From: Thalassotalea atypica | Lineage (GTDB): Bacteria > Pseudomonadota > Gammaproteobacteria > Enterobacterales > Alteromonadaceae | Direction: 5' to 3' | DNA length: 64,000 nt | Assembly (NCBI RefSeq): GCF_030295975.1 | Contig: NZ_AP027364.1 | Coordinates: 1,240,001-1,304,000 of the forward strand | Part shown: positions 25,560 to 33,835 of the stretch, piece after piece | Layout of the letters: the number at the start of each line of letters is the position of its first letter | How positions within the stretch are numbered: the stretch's first letter is position 1 | Notes under the pieces: generated by a model | What the model saw: only the letters and a program-made list of their open reading frames with translations | What the model was told of the DNA's origin: nothing | The model's database searches: none | Made by a program: the position numbers and the translations under genes

Positions 25560-25808
25560 CAATTTTAACTAGCAATGCAATGTGTAGTCTACTAAATGGC
25601 TATGTTCTTAAAATGGCAAGTATGACATTTATTTAAAGAGCGTAAGAAAAACGTCACCTTAATGTCATTTAATAAACTTGACACATTGCTGAAACCTATT
25701 TGTCACATTAGGTAATTAAACTTTGCTCATCTTTTATAAAGCCCCCTTTTGCTTATTGTTGATAGCTGAATAAACACGATACGCAAATAATTAAATAAAG
25801 GTTTAATT
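25560..25808 (+). promoter_or_regulatory. Promoter region of TonB operon 2
   Basis: Holds AATGTCATTTAA (25661-25672), TTGACACATT (25678-25687, shared with the TonB operon 1 upstream region) and TTTGTCACATTA (25699-25710). A -35 of TTGACA is clear; no matching -10 at 17 bp is convincing. Confidence 0.35.
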
Positions 25809-26582
25809 ATGAAATTGTCTAAACTGGCACAAGCTAGTTTGCTGATAGGCACTACTAGTCTATGGGCAGGCACTGTTGTTGCTGAAAACTCACCGCAATT
25901 AGAACAAGTTGTTAATGCGGGTCAAGAAATCAACCAATCTGCTGTTAAATCTCAGCAAAAAATTGACAAAATCGCGGATCAAATCCAATCAAAACTACAG
26001 CAATTCAACGTTGTAAACAAAGAAGTTGATGGCTTAAACGTTTATATCAGCCAAATGCAAAAACAGGTTGATAACCAACTATTAGAGCTGGCGCAAATTT
26101 CTGAATCAATGGAACAAGTCAGCATCATCGAACGCCAAATATCACCATTGATGGCACGTATGATTGATACGTTAGAAGTGTTTGTTTCACTAGATGTCCC
26201 ATTTTTACCTGAAGAACGCTCAAAACGAATTGCATCGTTAAAATCTATGATGGAAAGAGCTGATATCGCTGTATCTGAAAAGTTCAGACGCGTGCTAGAA
26301 GCCTACCAAGTGGAAGTTGATTATGGCCGTACTATCGAGGCCTACTCCGATAAATTGGCGTTAAACGGCAATGAAATGGACGTCGACTTCTTGCGTATTG
26401 GCCGCGTGGCGTTCGTCTATCAAACACGTGATGGCGCTAACTCAGGGTTATGGAATAGCAAAACTTTATCATGGGATGAGTTAGATGCTGGCTATAGAAC
26501 TGATTTGAACAAAGCGTTGCGTATTGCTCGTAAGCAGCTTGCCCCTGATTTGGTGATTGTGCCAATTAACGTTTCTGAATAG
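25809..26582 (+). CDS. DUF3450 periplasmic protein of TonB operon 2
   Basis: 257 residues, signal peptide to about VVAENS, then a long helical region. Paralogue of the protein at 11974: both carry PLMxxMIDTLExFVxLDVP, the ERxKRIAxL stretch, and the SWDEL and ARKQL C-terminal motifs. It heads the second TtpC-type operon, 15 bp before the ttpC paralogue. The function of DUF3450 is undefined; association with TonB complexes is the established fact. Confidence 0.88.
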   Translation: MKLSKLAQASLLIGTTSLWAGTVVAENSPQLEQVVNAGQEINQSAVKSQQKIDKIADQIQSKLQQFNVVNKEVDGLNVYISQMQKQVDNQLLELAQISESMEQVSIIERQISPLMARMIDTLEVFVSLDVPFLPEERSKRIASLKSMMERADIAVSEKFRRVLEAYQVEVDYGRTIEAYSDKLALNGNEMDVDFLRIGRVAFVYQTRDGANSGLWNSKTLSWDELDAGYRTDLNKALRIARKQLAPDLVIVPINVSE

Positions 26583-26596
26583 TCACGGAGTTTACA

Positions 26597-27955
26597 GTGA
26601 AAAAGTATCTATCTACCTTATTTACTACAGCGTTAGTTGTATCATCAGCGTCTGTATTTGCTCAGCAAGCTTCAACACTTGACGAATTATTAGCACAACT
26701 TGCAGAAGGAAGAGTGGCGCAAACTCGACAAAATAAGCAACGTGAAGCTGACTTTGTAGCCAGAAAATCAGATCAAGATAAGATTTTGTCTAATGCAAAA
26801 AATACGCGAAACGATCGAATTTTAGAAAGTACGCGCTTGGAAAATAAATTCCAAGTGAATGAATTGGCGTTAGCAAACAATCAAGATGCATTGAACAAGC
26901 GTTTAGGTGAATTGAAAGAGTTATTCGGTGTATTACAACAAGTCGCTGGCGATACCAAAAGCAAGTTTAAAAATTCCGTTATTTCTGCACAAATCCCAAA
27001 TCGCGGTGAATTTTTAGATGAGTTCGCACAGTCTATGGGCTCATCTTCAAAGCTAGCGTCCATTGAAGAAATTGAAAAAATCTGGTTTGAATTACAACGT
27101 GAAATGACTGAAAGCGCTAAGATTTCGAGGTTTGAACGTGAGGTTGTATTAGCTGATGGCACTAAAGAGCAAGCTCAAGTGACACGTATTGGTAATTTCA
27201 ACTTAGTTGCTAATGGAAAGTACTTAGAATACATCAACGAAACAGGCAGTGTTGCAGAGCTTATTCGTCAACCTTCAGGTCGTTATCTTGGTACTGCACA
27301 AGACATGACTAATGCAAGTAACAGCCAAGTGGCATTTGCACTAGACCCAACAGGAGGGTCAATTCTAAGCCTATTAGTGCAAGCGCCTGATACGCAAGAA
27401 CGTATCGATCAGGGTGGCCCTGTTGGTTATGTCATACTAGCAATTGGCGTTATTGGTTTACTTATCGCTATCGAACGCTTTTTTTCACTTTACCTCATTG
27501 GCGGTCGAGTTAACCGTCAGTTGAAATCAAAAACTGTCTCTAATGATAATCCGTTGGGTCGGGTGCTAGCCGTTAAAGACATTAACAAAAATGCTGATTT
27601 AGAAACACTTGAATTAAAATTGTCAGAGCGAATTTTACAGGAAGTACCTAAGCTCACTTCTCGCTTAACCATGATTAAAATCATATCGGTTGTAGCGCCG
27701 TTGATCGGCTTATTGGGAACGGTTACTGGTATGATAAATACCTTCCAAGCGATTACATTGTTTGGTACTGGCGACCCTAAACTAATGGCTGGTGGTATCT
27801 CTCAAGCACTTGTTACTACTGTACTCGGTCTAGTCGTCGCCATTCCAATGGTATTTATCTCAACCATGCTAAACACCAGAAGCCGCGGCATCATCAATAT
27901 TCTTCAGCAACAAAGTGCAGGCATCGTTGCTGAAAGAGCAGAGCAAGGAGCATAA
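26597..27955 (+). CDS. ttpC: TtpC-type ExbB-like component (TonB system 2)
   Basis: 452 residues: signal peptide (cleavage near VFAQQ), periplasmic coiled coil (about 25-115), a middle domain, and the ExbB-like membrane domain with GPVGYVILAIGVIGLLIAIE and APLIGLLGTVTGMINTFQAI. It is collinear with the system 1 protein and shares ITLFGTGDPK.MAG.IS.ALVTT. Differences are concentrated in the periplasmic half, consistent with a different partner set. Confidence 0.9.
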   Translation: MKKYLSTLFTTALVVSSASVFAQQASTLDELLAQLAEGRVAQTRQNKQREADFVARKSDQDKILSNAKNTRNDRILESTRLENKFQVNELALANNQDALNKRLGELKELFGVLQQVAGDTKSKFKNSVISAQIPNRGEFLDEFAQSMGSSSKLASIEEIEKIWFELQREMTESAKISRFEREVVLADGTKEQAQVTRIGNFNLVANGKYLEYINETGSVAELIRQPSGRYLGTAQDMTNASNSQVAFALDPTGGSILSLLVQAPDTQERIDQGGPVGYVILAIGVIGLLIAIERFFSLYLIGGRVNRQLKSKTVSNDNPLGRVLAVKDINKNADLETLELKLSERILQEVPKLTSRLTMIKIISVVAPLIGLLGTVTGMINTFQAITLFGTGDPKLMAGGISQALVTTVLGLVVAIPMVFISTMLNTRSRGIINILQQQSAGIVAERAEQGA

Positions 27956-27958
27956 CCC

Positions 27959-28486
27959 ATGACTTTATTCATCGACATGATGAATAGCATTCGTGAGTTT
28001 CTCGACACGGGCGGTCAAGTATTGACCGTCATTGCCGGTGTCATTTGCTTGATGTGGTTATTGATTTTTGAACGTGTCTATTTTTACTTGAAAACCTATC
28101 GTTCAATAAAACAAAGCATTATTGCTAACTGGAACAGCCGAACTGAACGTTATTCATGGAATGCTGAACATATTCGAATGGCCAATGTTTCAAGAGCATC
28201 TGAGCTACTCAACCAGAACGTAGCACTCATTCAATCATTAGTTGTACTTTGTCCATTACTAGGACTGCTAGGGACGGTAACGGGCATGATCCAAGTGTTT
28301 GATGTGATGGCCATATCAGGCAGTGGTAATGCCCGTTCAATGGCATCAGGCGTTTCACGGGCAACTATTCCTACGATGGCAGGTATGGTTGGTTCGTTAT
28401 CTGGTGTATTTGTTGTCACATGGTTGCAACGCACATCAAAACGAAGAACAGAGCTTCTCGAAGACAATCTTCCAATGGCTCATTGA
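27959..28486 (+). CDS. exbB: ExbB-like TonB energizing protein (system 2)
   Basis: 175 residues with three TM segments, including LCPLLGLLGTVTGMIQVFDV and ATIPTMAGMVGSLSGVFVV. Paralogue of the protein at 14102. It starts 3 bp after ttpC. With ExbD it forms the proton-conducting stator for TonB. Confidence 0.92.
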   Translation: MTLFIDMMNSIREFLDTGGQVLTVIAGVICLMWLLIFERVYFYLKTYRSIKQSIIANWNSRTERYSWNAEHIRMANVSRASELLNQNVALIQSLVVLCPLLGLLGTVTGMIQVFDVMAISGSGNARSMASGVSRATIPTMAGMVGSLSGVFVVTWLQRTSKRRTELLEDNLPMAH

Positions 28487-28515
28487 TTTAAATTTAGAAA
28501 GAACAGGAACGTAAA

Positions 28516-28929
28516 ATGCGCTCTCAATTAGCAAAAGTTTTACAAGAACAAGAAGAAGTCGAAGAAATTAACATGACGCCAATGCTGGATGTGGTCTTCA
28601 TTCTATTGATTTTCTTCATCGTGACCGCTTCATTCGTTAAAGAAGCAGGTATTGAAGTTAACCGCCCAGAAGCGGCAACCGCAGTTAAAAAAGAACGCGC
28701 CAATATTTTAGTCGCGATTAGCGATAAAGGAGAAATTTGGATCAATAAACGTCGTGTTGACGTGCGCGCCGTGCAAGCAAATATTGAACGTTTAAAGGCT
28801 GAAAATCCACAAGGTACGGTTGTTATTCAAGCGGATAAAAAAGCAACTACAGATATCTTGATCAAAGTGATGGACTCTGCAAGAGCCGCTGGTGTATTTG
28901 ATGTTTCAATCGCTGCACAAGAGGCTTAA
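28516..28929 (+). CDS. exbD: ExbD biopolymer transport protein (system 2)
   Basis: 137 residues; NMTPMLDVVFILLIFFIVTASF holds the proton-carrying Asp and the single TM helix, followed by FVKEAGIEVNRPEA and the periplasmic domain. Close paralogue of the protein at 14639. The 29-bp gap before it is the longest within the core of this operon. Confidence 0.94.
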   Translation: MRSQLAKVLQEQEEVEEINMTPMLDVVFILLIFFIVTASFVKEAGIEVNRPEAATAVKKERANILVAISDKGEIWINKRRVDVRAVQANIERLKAENPQGTVVIQADKKATTDILIKVMDSARAAGVFDVSIAAQEA

Positions 28930-28932
28930 ATC

Positions 28933-29583
28933 ATGACAACGATCGCAATGCCTGAGTCCGGAATTTCAGCCATGCTAAAACGCTACGTACCGGCATTAGC
29001 ATTTGCTATTGTCGTGACGCTGTTTTTACTCGTGGGCATGAAAACCCTAATTACTGGTGGGAATGACGTATTAACTGAGCCACCAAGAGGTAATGTGCTC
29101 GACTTTATACGTTTAAAAAGAGACGAAACGGTACAAAAGAAAGCGCGTAAACCGCAAAAGCCACCCAAGCCTGCAACACCACCACCGCAAATGCAGCCAC
29201 CACAAATGCAGCAAAGCAACCCGAATAGTGATGCGGTAAGTACATCATTTAATGCTGATATTGCTGTAGATGCAGGTTTAGCTGGTGGCTTAAGCCTTGA
29301 GAGTGGTGATGGTGACTACTTACCGATTGTTAAAGTTGCACCGGTTTACCCTCGCAGAGCACAATCGAGAGGAATTGAAGGGTACGTTATTGTTGAATTT
29401 ACCGTGTCAAAAAATGGCTCAGTAAAAGATGCTGTTGTGATTGAAGCAAGTCCTGAAAGTATTTTCGATCGTGCGGCGTTAGACGCAGCATTAAAGTTTA
29501 AATATAAGCCACGTGTTGTCGACGGTGAGCCGATGGAAGTTGCTGGCGTACAAAATAAAATCAGCTTCGAAATTGACGGTTAG
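28933..29583 (+). CDS. tonB: TonB energy transducer (system 2)
   Basis: 216 residues. TM anchor about 15-38, a Lys/Pro/Gln linker (KKARKPQKPPKPATPPPQ) instead of the octaproline of system 1, and a C-terminal TonB domain (about 135-216) with APVYPRRAQSRGIEGYVIVEF and KFKYKPRVVDGEP. Likely client is the receptor at 22845. Divergence in the linker and near the YP motif suggests the two TonBs are not simply redundant. Confidence 0.93.
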   Translation: MTTIAMPESGISAMLKRYVPALAFAIVVTLFLLVGMKTLITGGNDVLTEPPRGNVLDFIRLKRDETVQKKARKPQKPPKPATPPPQMQPPQMQQSNPNSDAVSTSFNADIAVDAGLAGGLSLESGDGDYLPIVKVAPVYPRRAQSRGIEGYVIVEFTVSKNGSVKDAVVIEASPESIFDRAALDAALKFKYKPRVVDGEPMEVAGVQNKISFEIDG

Positions 29584-29594
29584 GAGAATAGAAC

Positions 29595-30896
29595 ATGGCT
29601 AAATCTACAATAATTAACGCGTCAGTCGTTGCCATAATGCTATACACATTTCCTTTATTAACAAGTGGTGTGCTAAACAGCGGACATGTTTTTGCGGCAG
29701 AAGCTGAAAAACGCGTCGCTAAAAAAGTGCCCGCGATGAGGAATCGGGTTTATACGCAATTGGCAAGGGCGCAGCAAATTGCCGATGGCGGCGATAAAAT
29801 TCTTGGCTTTGAAATTCTTGACGAAGTGCAAGATCGTATTGAACAACTAAACAGTTACGAGAAAGCTATGCTATGGAACTTTTATGGTTTCATGTATTAC
29901 GGTAACGAAGATTTAGATAATGCCATCAGCAGTTTTGAAAATGTTATCGCACAAGAAGCAATTCCGGATACTTTGTACACCTCTACTGTATATTCGTTGG
30001 CTCAGTTAGCAATGCAACAACAAGACTATGTAAAGGCGCTGGGTTTTCTTAATCAGTGGCGTGCGAACAATGACAAAGTGTTAAAATCAAGTCAGCATAT
30101 TTTGTTTGCACAAGTTCATTATCAAAACAAAAACTATAGTGAAACGTTGGCACATGTTAACAATGCGCTTGCGCTCTCTAAACTTGAAGGTGCTCAGCCT
30201 AAAGAGAATTGGTTAATTTTGCAAAGAGCGGCTTATTTTGAGCTCAAGCAACCAGAAAAAGTAACTGAAGTGATGGAAGAATTGGTTCGATTATATCAAA
30301 AGCCAAGTTACTGGTTACAGCTTGCTGGCATGTACGGTGAAATAGGCCAAGAGCAAAAACAGCTTGGGACTATGGAAACAGCATGGCAAGCGGGCTTTGT
30401 CACCAAATCGAGTGATATTGTTATGCTTGCTCAATTGTACTTGTTTAATAAGCTACCTTATAAAGCCGCTACGCTATTAGATGATGCCATAGCGCAAGGC
30501 TTAGTTGTCGCAGACGAGAAGCGTATTCAGCTATTGGCTCAGGCATATACCATGGCCAAAGAAGATCGGAAAGCAATTCCTGTTTTAGTCAAAGGTGCCG
30601 AAATAGCGGATAACGGATTTTTTGATGAGCAACTGGCTCAAACCTATCTAAATACGCAACAATGGAAGCTAGCCATTGATAGTGCCAAATTAGCGATCAA
30701 ACGTGGTGGTTTGTCTAACGAAGGTAACATGCACTTAGCTTTGGGCATGGCACACTTTAATTTGCAAGAGTATGGAGAGTCTATTACTGCTTTTGAGTCA
30801 GCTAAAAATCACCGAGAAATCGCTAAAACAGCTACCCAGTGGGCTAACTACGTAGAAAAAGAACAGAGTAATAAACAGCGTTTAACAATGAATTGA
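29595..30896 (+). CDS. Periplasmic TPR protein of TonB operon 2
   Basis: 433 residues, N-terminal signal or anchor (about 5-35, ending near HVFAAEA), then tandem TPR-like helices across the rest. Paralogue and positional equivalent of the protein at 15664. No terminator was found directly behind it; the nearest plus-strand terminator is at 31543, beyond the DnaA-box region. Confidence 0.86.
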   Translation: MAKSTIINASVVAIMLYTFPLLTSGVLNSGHVFAAEAEKRVAKKVPAMRNRVYTQLARAQQIADGGDKILGFEILDEVQDRIEQLNSYEKAMLWNFYGFMYYGNEDLDNAISSFENVIAQEAIPDTLYTSTVYSLAQLAMQQQDYVKALGFLNQWRANNDKVLKSSQHILFAQVHYQNKNYSETLAHVNNALALSKLEGAQPKENWLILQRAAYFELKQPEKVTEVMEELVRLYQKPSYWLQLAGMYGEIGQEQKQLGTMETAWQAGFVTKSSDIVMLAQLYLFNKLPYKAATLLDDAIAQGLVVADEKRIQLLAQAYTMAKEDRKAIPVLVKGAEIADNGFFDEQLAQTYLNTQQWKLAIDSAKLAIKRGGLSNEGNMHLALGMAHFNLQEYGESITAFESAKNHREIAKTATQWANYVEKEQSNKQRLTMN

Positions 30897-31575
30897 TGGT
30901 TAGTAATGTTGAGAGAGTTCCATCGCAGGGGGAGTGTATCTGTCATGAAAGCAATACTATGGTAAATTTTATGATACTTGTTACATTCCTTGCTTTTGTC
31001 AGACATTGCTTTGGCCTGAGTTATGCCAATTAAACCGTGTTTATTGGCTATGGTACCTGAGTGCAGCACCTCTTTATTTGCATAGCATGTTGATACGTAG
31101 TAACCACGAAACTTACTTTATTATTCCAATAGCTTAGAATTGATAAAGTTGCTGCTACCGATAAGATTTTTCACAGAATTGCGTCAGCGCAATTGGCCTC
31201 GAACGAGATATACTTTAAATTTAAACTGGTATACCAGTACTTAATTTAGACATTAAAATTTTATTAAAAAAATACGAAATTTTTATGAAAAAATGATTGC
31301 AAAAACGGAGGTCGTTATTTCATTGGGGTCGCATTTGTTATCCACAGAAATTGTGGAAATGTAAATGGCGTACTTTTCTGTGGATAAGTTTGTTGAAAAA
31401 GTTCTGTAAGTGTTTGATTATCCACAATGCAGAAGAAGATATGTAAAAATACTCAGTAGTATGTTCGATAAAAAATCAATGTGTAGTCTTTTTATCCAAT
31501 ATTTTTTGAATAAAAACCGAATTATCCACTTGTTGATGGTTTAAGGGGACATTATTGCTCTGTCCCCCTTGTTTT
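30897..31575. other. Non-coding region with DnaA-box cluster
   Basis: 679 bp between the TonB operon and the yfjD-like gene with no credible gene. The right part is rich in DnaA boxes: exact TTATCCACA at 31338-31346 (+), 31379-31387 (-) and 31418-31426 (+); TTTTTCACA at 31167-31175 (+), fitting TTWTNCACA; one-mismatch boxes at 31352-31360 (-) and 31522-31530 (+). About 0.5 exact boxes would be expected in the whole 64 kb, yet three lie within 90 bp. AT-rich tracts flank them. I saw no GATC site here. It is a candidate DnaA-binding locus (titration or reactivation site, or an origin). Confidence 0.7.
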
Positions 31576-31576
31576 T
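31543..31576 (+). terminator. Terminator closing the DnaA-box region
   Basis: Stem AAGGGGACA / TGTCCCCCTT with a 9-nt loop and a GTTTTTT tail on the plus strand, abutting the stop codon of the convergent yfjD-like gene. Confidence 0.75.
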
Positions 31577-32853
31577 TAAGGGTTTTCTCGTGATATGTAC
31601 TCAGGGATGACTCTAACAGTTTTAATCATATTATCTCGAACGTCTACGATTTCAACCGGATATCCAGCGATACGGACACTCATTTTTGCTTGTGGAATAT
31701 CTTCAAGGTATTCAACTATCAAGCCGTTTAGCGTCTTCGGGCCGTCTGTGGGTAAATGCCAAGACATCTCTTTATTTATGTCTCGAATTGTCGCACTGCC
31801 ATCAATCAAATAGGTGCCATCTGGCTGTCTGTGGACCTCATCGCTAGGAGTAGGTGTCATCGTCGTCGTAAAGTCGCCTACAATCTCCTCTAGAATGTCT
31901 TCTAGTGTTACCAATCCCTGTATGTCACCATATTCGTCAACCACAATGCCTAACCTTTCTTTTGCATGCTGGAATTTAAGCAGTTGAGTATTCAAAGGCG
32001 TACCTTCTGGGATGAAGTATAGCTCTCTGACGGCACGAATTAATGTAGCTTTAGTAAATTGGTTTTTTGACAATAGTTTAAGTGCGTCTCTGACATGAAC
32101 GTAACCCACCACGTCATCAATACTGTCTCGATAAAGAAGCACGCGCGTGTGATTAGATTGTGTTAATTGTTTTTGTATTTTTTTCCAATCATCATTTATA
32201 TCAATGCCTACTAACTCACTTCGAGGGATCATGATGTCTTCGACGGTGACATTTTCTAAATCTAGAATACCAACCAGCATATTTTGATCACGCTCGGGTA
32301 AAAAGGCGCTTGATTCATTTACCACAGTTCTTAACTCTTCTGTACTCAAGCTATGTTGCTCACGTTGTTCAGAGCTGATCCCTAAAAGAGACAAAAAACC
32401 ATTGGTGATCGCATTGACCATCACCACAACGGGGTAAAGCAATTTAAGTAAAGCGCCAAGGATTATTGAGCTCGGAAATGCAACTTTCTCAGGATATAGT
32501 GCCGCGAGGGTTTTTGGTGTGACTTCAGCAAAAATCAGTACAACCAGTGTCAGTATAAAAGTTGCGTAAACAACCCCTACATCACCTAACAAACGCATGC
32601 CGATGATAGTGGCAATGGCAGATGCTGCAATGTTGACTAGATTATTACCGATTAAAATTAAGCCAATCAGCCTGTCTGGACGTTCCAGCAGTCTACTAAC
32701 CCGCTTGGCGCCTTTATGTTTTTGTTTTTCAAGATGCTTTAATCGATAACGATTAAGCGACATCATACCGGTTTCTGAGCCTGAAAAATAAGCAGAAATA
32801 AAAATGAGTATGCTTAATATTATAAAAAGCACACTAGTTGAAATGCTGTCCAA
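31576..32853 (-). CDS. CNNM/CorC-HlyC family transporter, YfjD/CorB-like
   Basis: 425 residues. N-terminal DUF21/CNNM membrane domain (about 1-185, with SAYFSGSETGMMSLNRYRLKHLE), a CBS-domain pair (about 200-330, DIMIPRSELVGID and GIVVDEYGDIQGLVTLEDILEEIVGD), and a C-terminal CorC_HlyC domain. The family is linked to magnesium or cobalt efflux and homeostasis. In E. coli the orthologue yfjD sits near ypjD and ffh, the same synteny as here. Followed on its 3' side by the DnaA-box region. Confidence 0.92.
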   Translation of the reverse strand: MDSISTSVLFIILSILIFISAYFSGSETGMMSLNRYRLKHLEKQKHKGAKRVSRLLERPDRLIGLILIGNNLVNIAASAIATIIGMRLLGDVGVVYATFILTLVVLIFAEVTPKTLAALYPEKVAFPSSIILGALLKLLYPVVVMVNAITNGFLSLLGISSEQREQHSLSTEELRTVVNESSAFLPERDQNMLVGILDLENVTVEDIMIPRSELVGIDINDDWKKIQKQLTQSNHTRVLLYRDSIDDVVGYVHVRDALKLLSKNQFTKATLIRAVRELYFIPEGTPLNTQLLKFQHAKERLGIVVDEYGDIQGLVTLEDILEEIVGDFTTTMTPTPSDEVHRQPDGTYLIDGSATIRDINKEMSWHLPTDGPKTLNGLIVEYLEDIPQAKMSVRIAGYPVEIVDVRDNMIKTVRVIPEYISRENP

Positions 32854-32933
32854 AAAAGGGATCCCATATAGCTAAACACATTGAATTTAGAATGAATTTC
32901 TAAATTCCACTCTCCGTTATACCTTAAAAAGGA

Positions 32934-33731
32934 TTACAAGAGAAACTCTTTCACAAATCTACTACCAAAGTATGACAATGTTAGTATTGCTGTGGCTACT
33001 ACCGTCAAAGTTAACACTCTATGTCCACGCCACCCTTTTCTGAAATGTCCCCAAAGTATGACGCAATACATGATTAATGCTACTAATGATAGTATCGTTT
33101 TATGCGCACTCGTTTTTGAAAAAAATGCATCGATAAAAATTATTCCGGTTATTTCAGTCGTTAATAGGCATAAAGTACCAATCCCCAAAATAATAAAGAG
33201 TTGGCGTTCTACTAGCATTAATGGAGGTAAGTGATTTAATACGGCTAGATTTTTTTCTTTCAACTTCATATTTATGTATGCCACCTGAAAGCTGTATAAA
33301 CAAGCAATAACGAGCACACAATAGGCTATTAATGAAAAAGTAATATGTGTTACAAGGCCAATTTTACCTGCGGTAAGTGGAAGGGAAGATACCTCCGGCA
33401 TAAATAACGTCGCTAGTACCCAAGTGCCGGCAAAACCGTAGGTCACTGGCATTAGTAAATTAATTCTATATTTTAATGCAGACAACGTGATTAGTAGTGT
33501 AATCACCAATGATACTAAGGTCACGACATTCGGTAGATTGAAATTCACTTGCTCTGCTGTGAACAATAAGTTTGTTGTTATCAACACATGCGGAATGATG
33601 GCACAGCAAGCAAAAAATAAGACGAGTATGTGTCGAGGACCTTTCTCATGAAACAATCGGGAAACAATTGAGAAGGTTGCTGCAAAATAGCAAATTGCCG
33701 CAATCAATGTAGTCATTTGGATAAAAGTCAC
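32934..33731 (-). CDS. ypjD: CcsA-like inner membrane protein YpjD
   Basis: 265 residues with about eight TM segments and the cytochrome c assembly (CcsA/ResC-like) pattern, including LVTHITFSLIAYCVLVIACLYS and conserved His residues of the WGHFRKGWRGHR region. Its place next to yfjD and near ffh matches E. coli ypjD. Exact function is uncertain; no other cytochrome c maturation genes are nearby. Confidence 0.85.
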   Translation of the reverse strand: MTFIQMTTLIAAICYFAATFSIVSRLFHEKGPRHILVLFFACCAIIPHVLITTNLLFTAEQVNFNLPNVVTLVSLVITLLITLSALKYRINLLMPVTYGFAGTWVLATLFMPEVSSLPLTAGKIGLVTHITFSLIAYCVLVIACLYSFQVAYINMKLKEKNLAVLNHLPPLMLVERQLFIILGIGTLCLLTTEITGIIFIDAFFSKTSAHKTILSLVALIMYCVILWGHFRKGWRGHRVLTLTVVATAILTLSYFGSRFVKEFLL

Positions 33732-33835
33732 TCAGTGCTCCTGCCTGAAAAATTTAATATTTGTCTCTGTTTTTTGGGATTTTATCAGATAAATAAATTT
33801 ACACCACGATATAACATTCAATCTTACGATCTAGA

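Noticed and set aside
30848-31069. 73-codon minus-strand frame after TonB operon 2
   Set aside because: Overlaps the TPR gene end, no ribosome site, no family resemblance.
31167-31530. Outright call of the DnaA-box cluster as oriC
   Set aside because: No dnaA, dnaN, mnmG or rpmH nearby and no GATC sites seen; kept as an undefined DnaA-binding locus.
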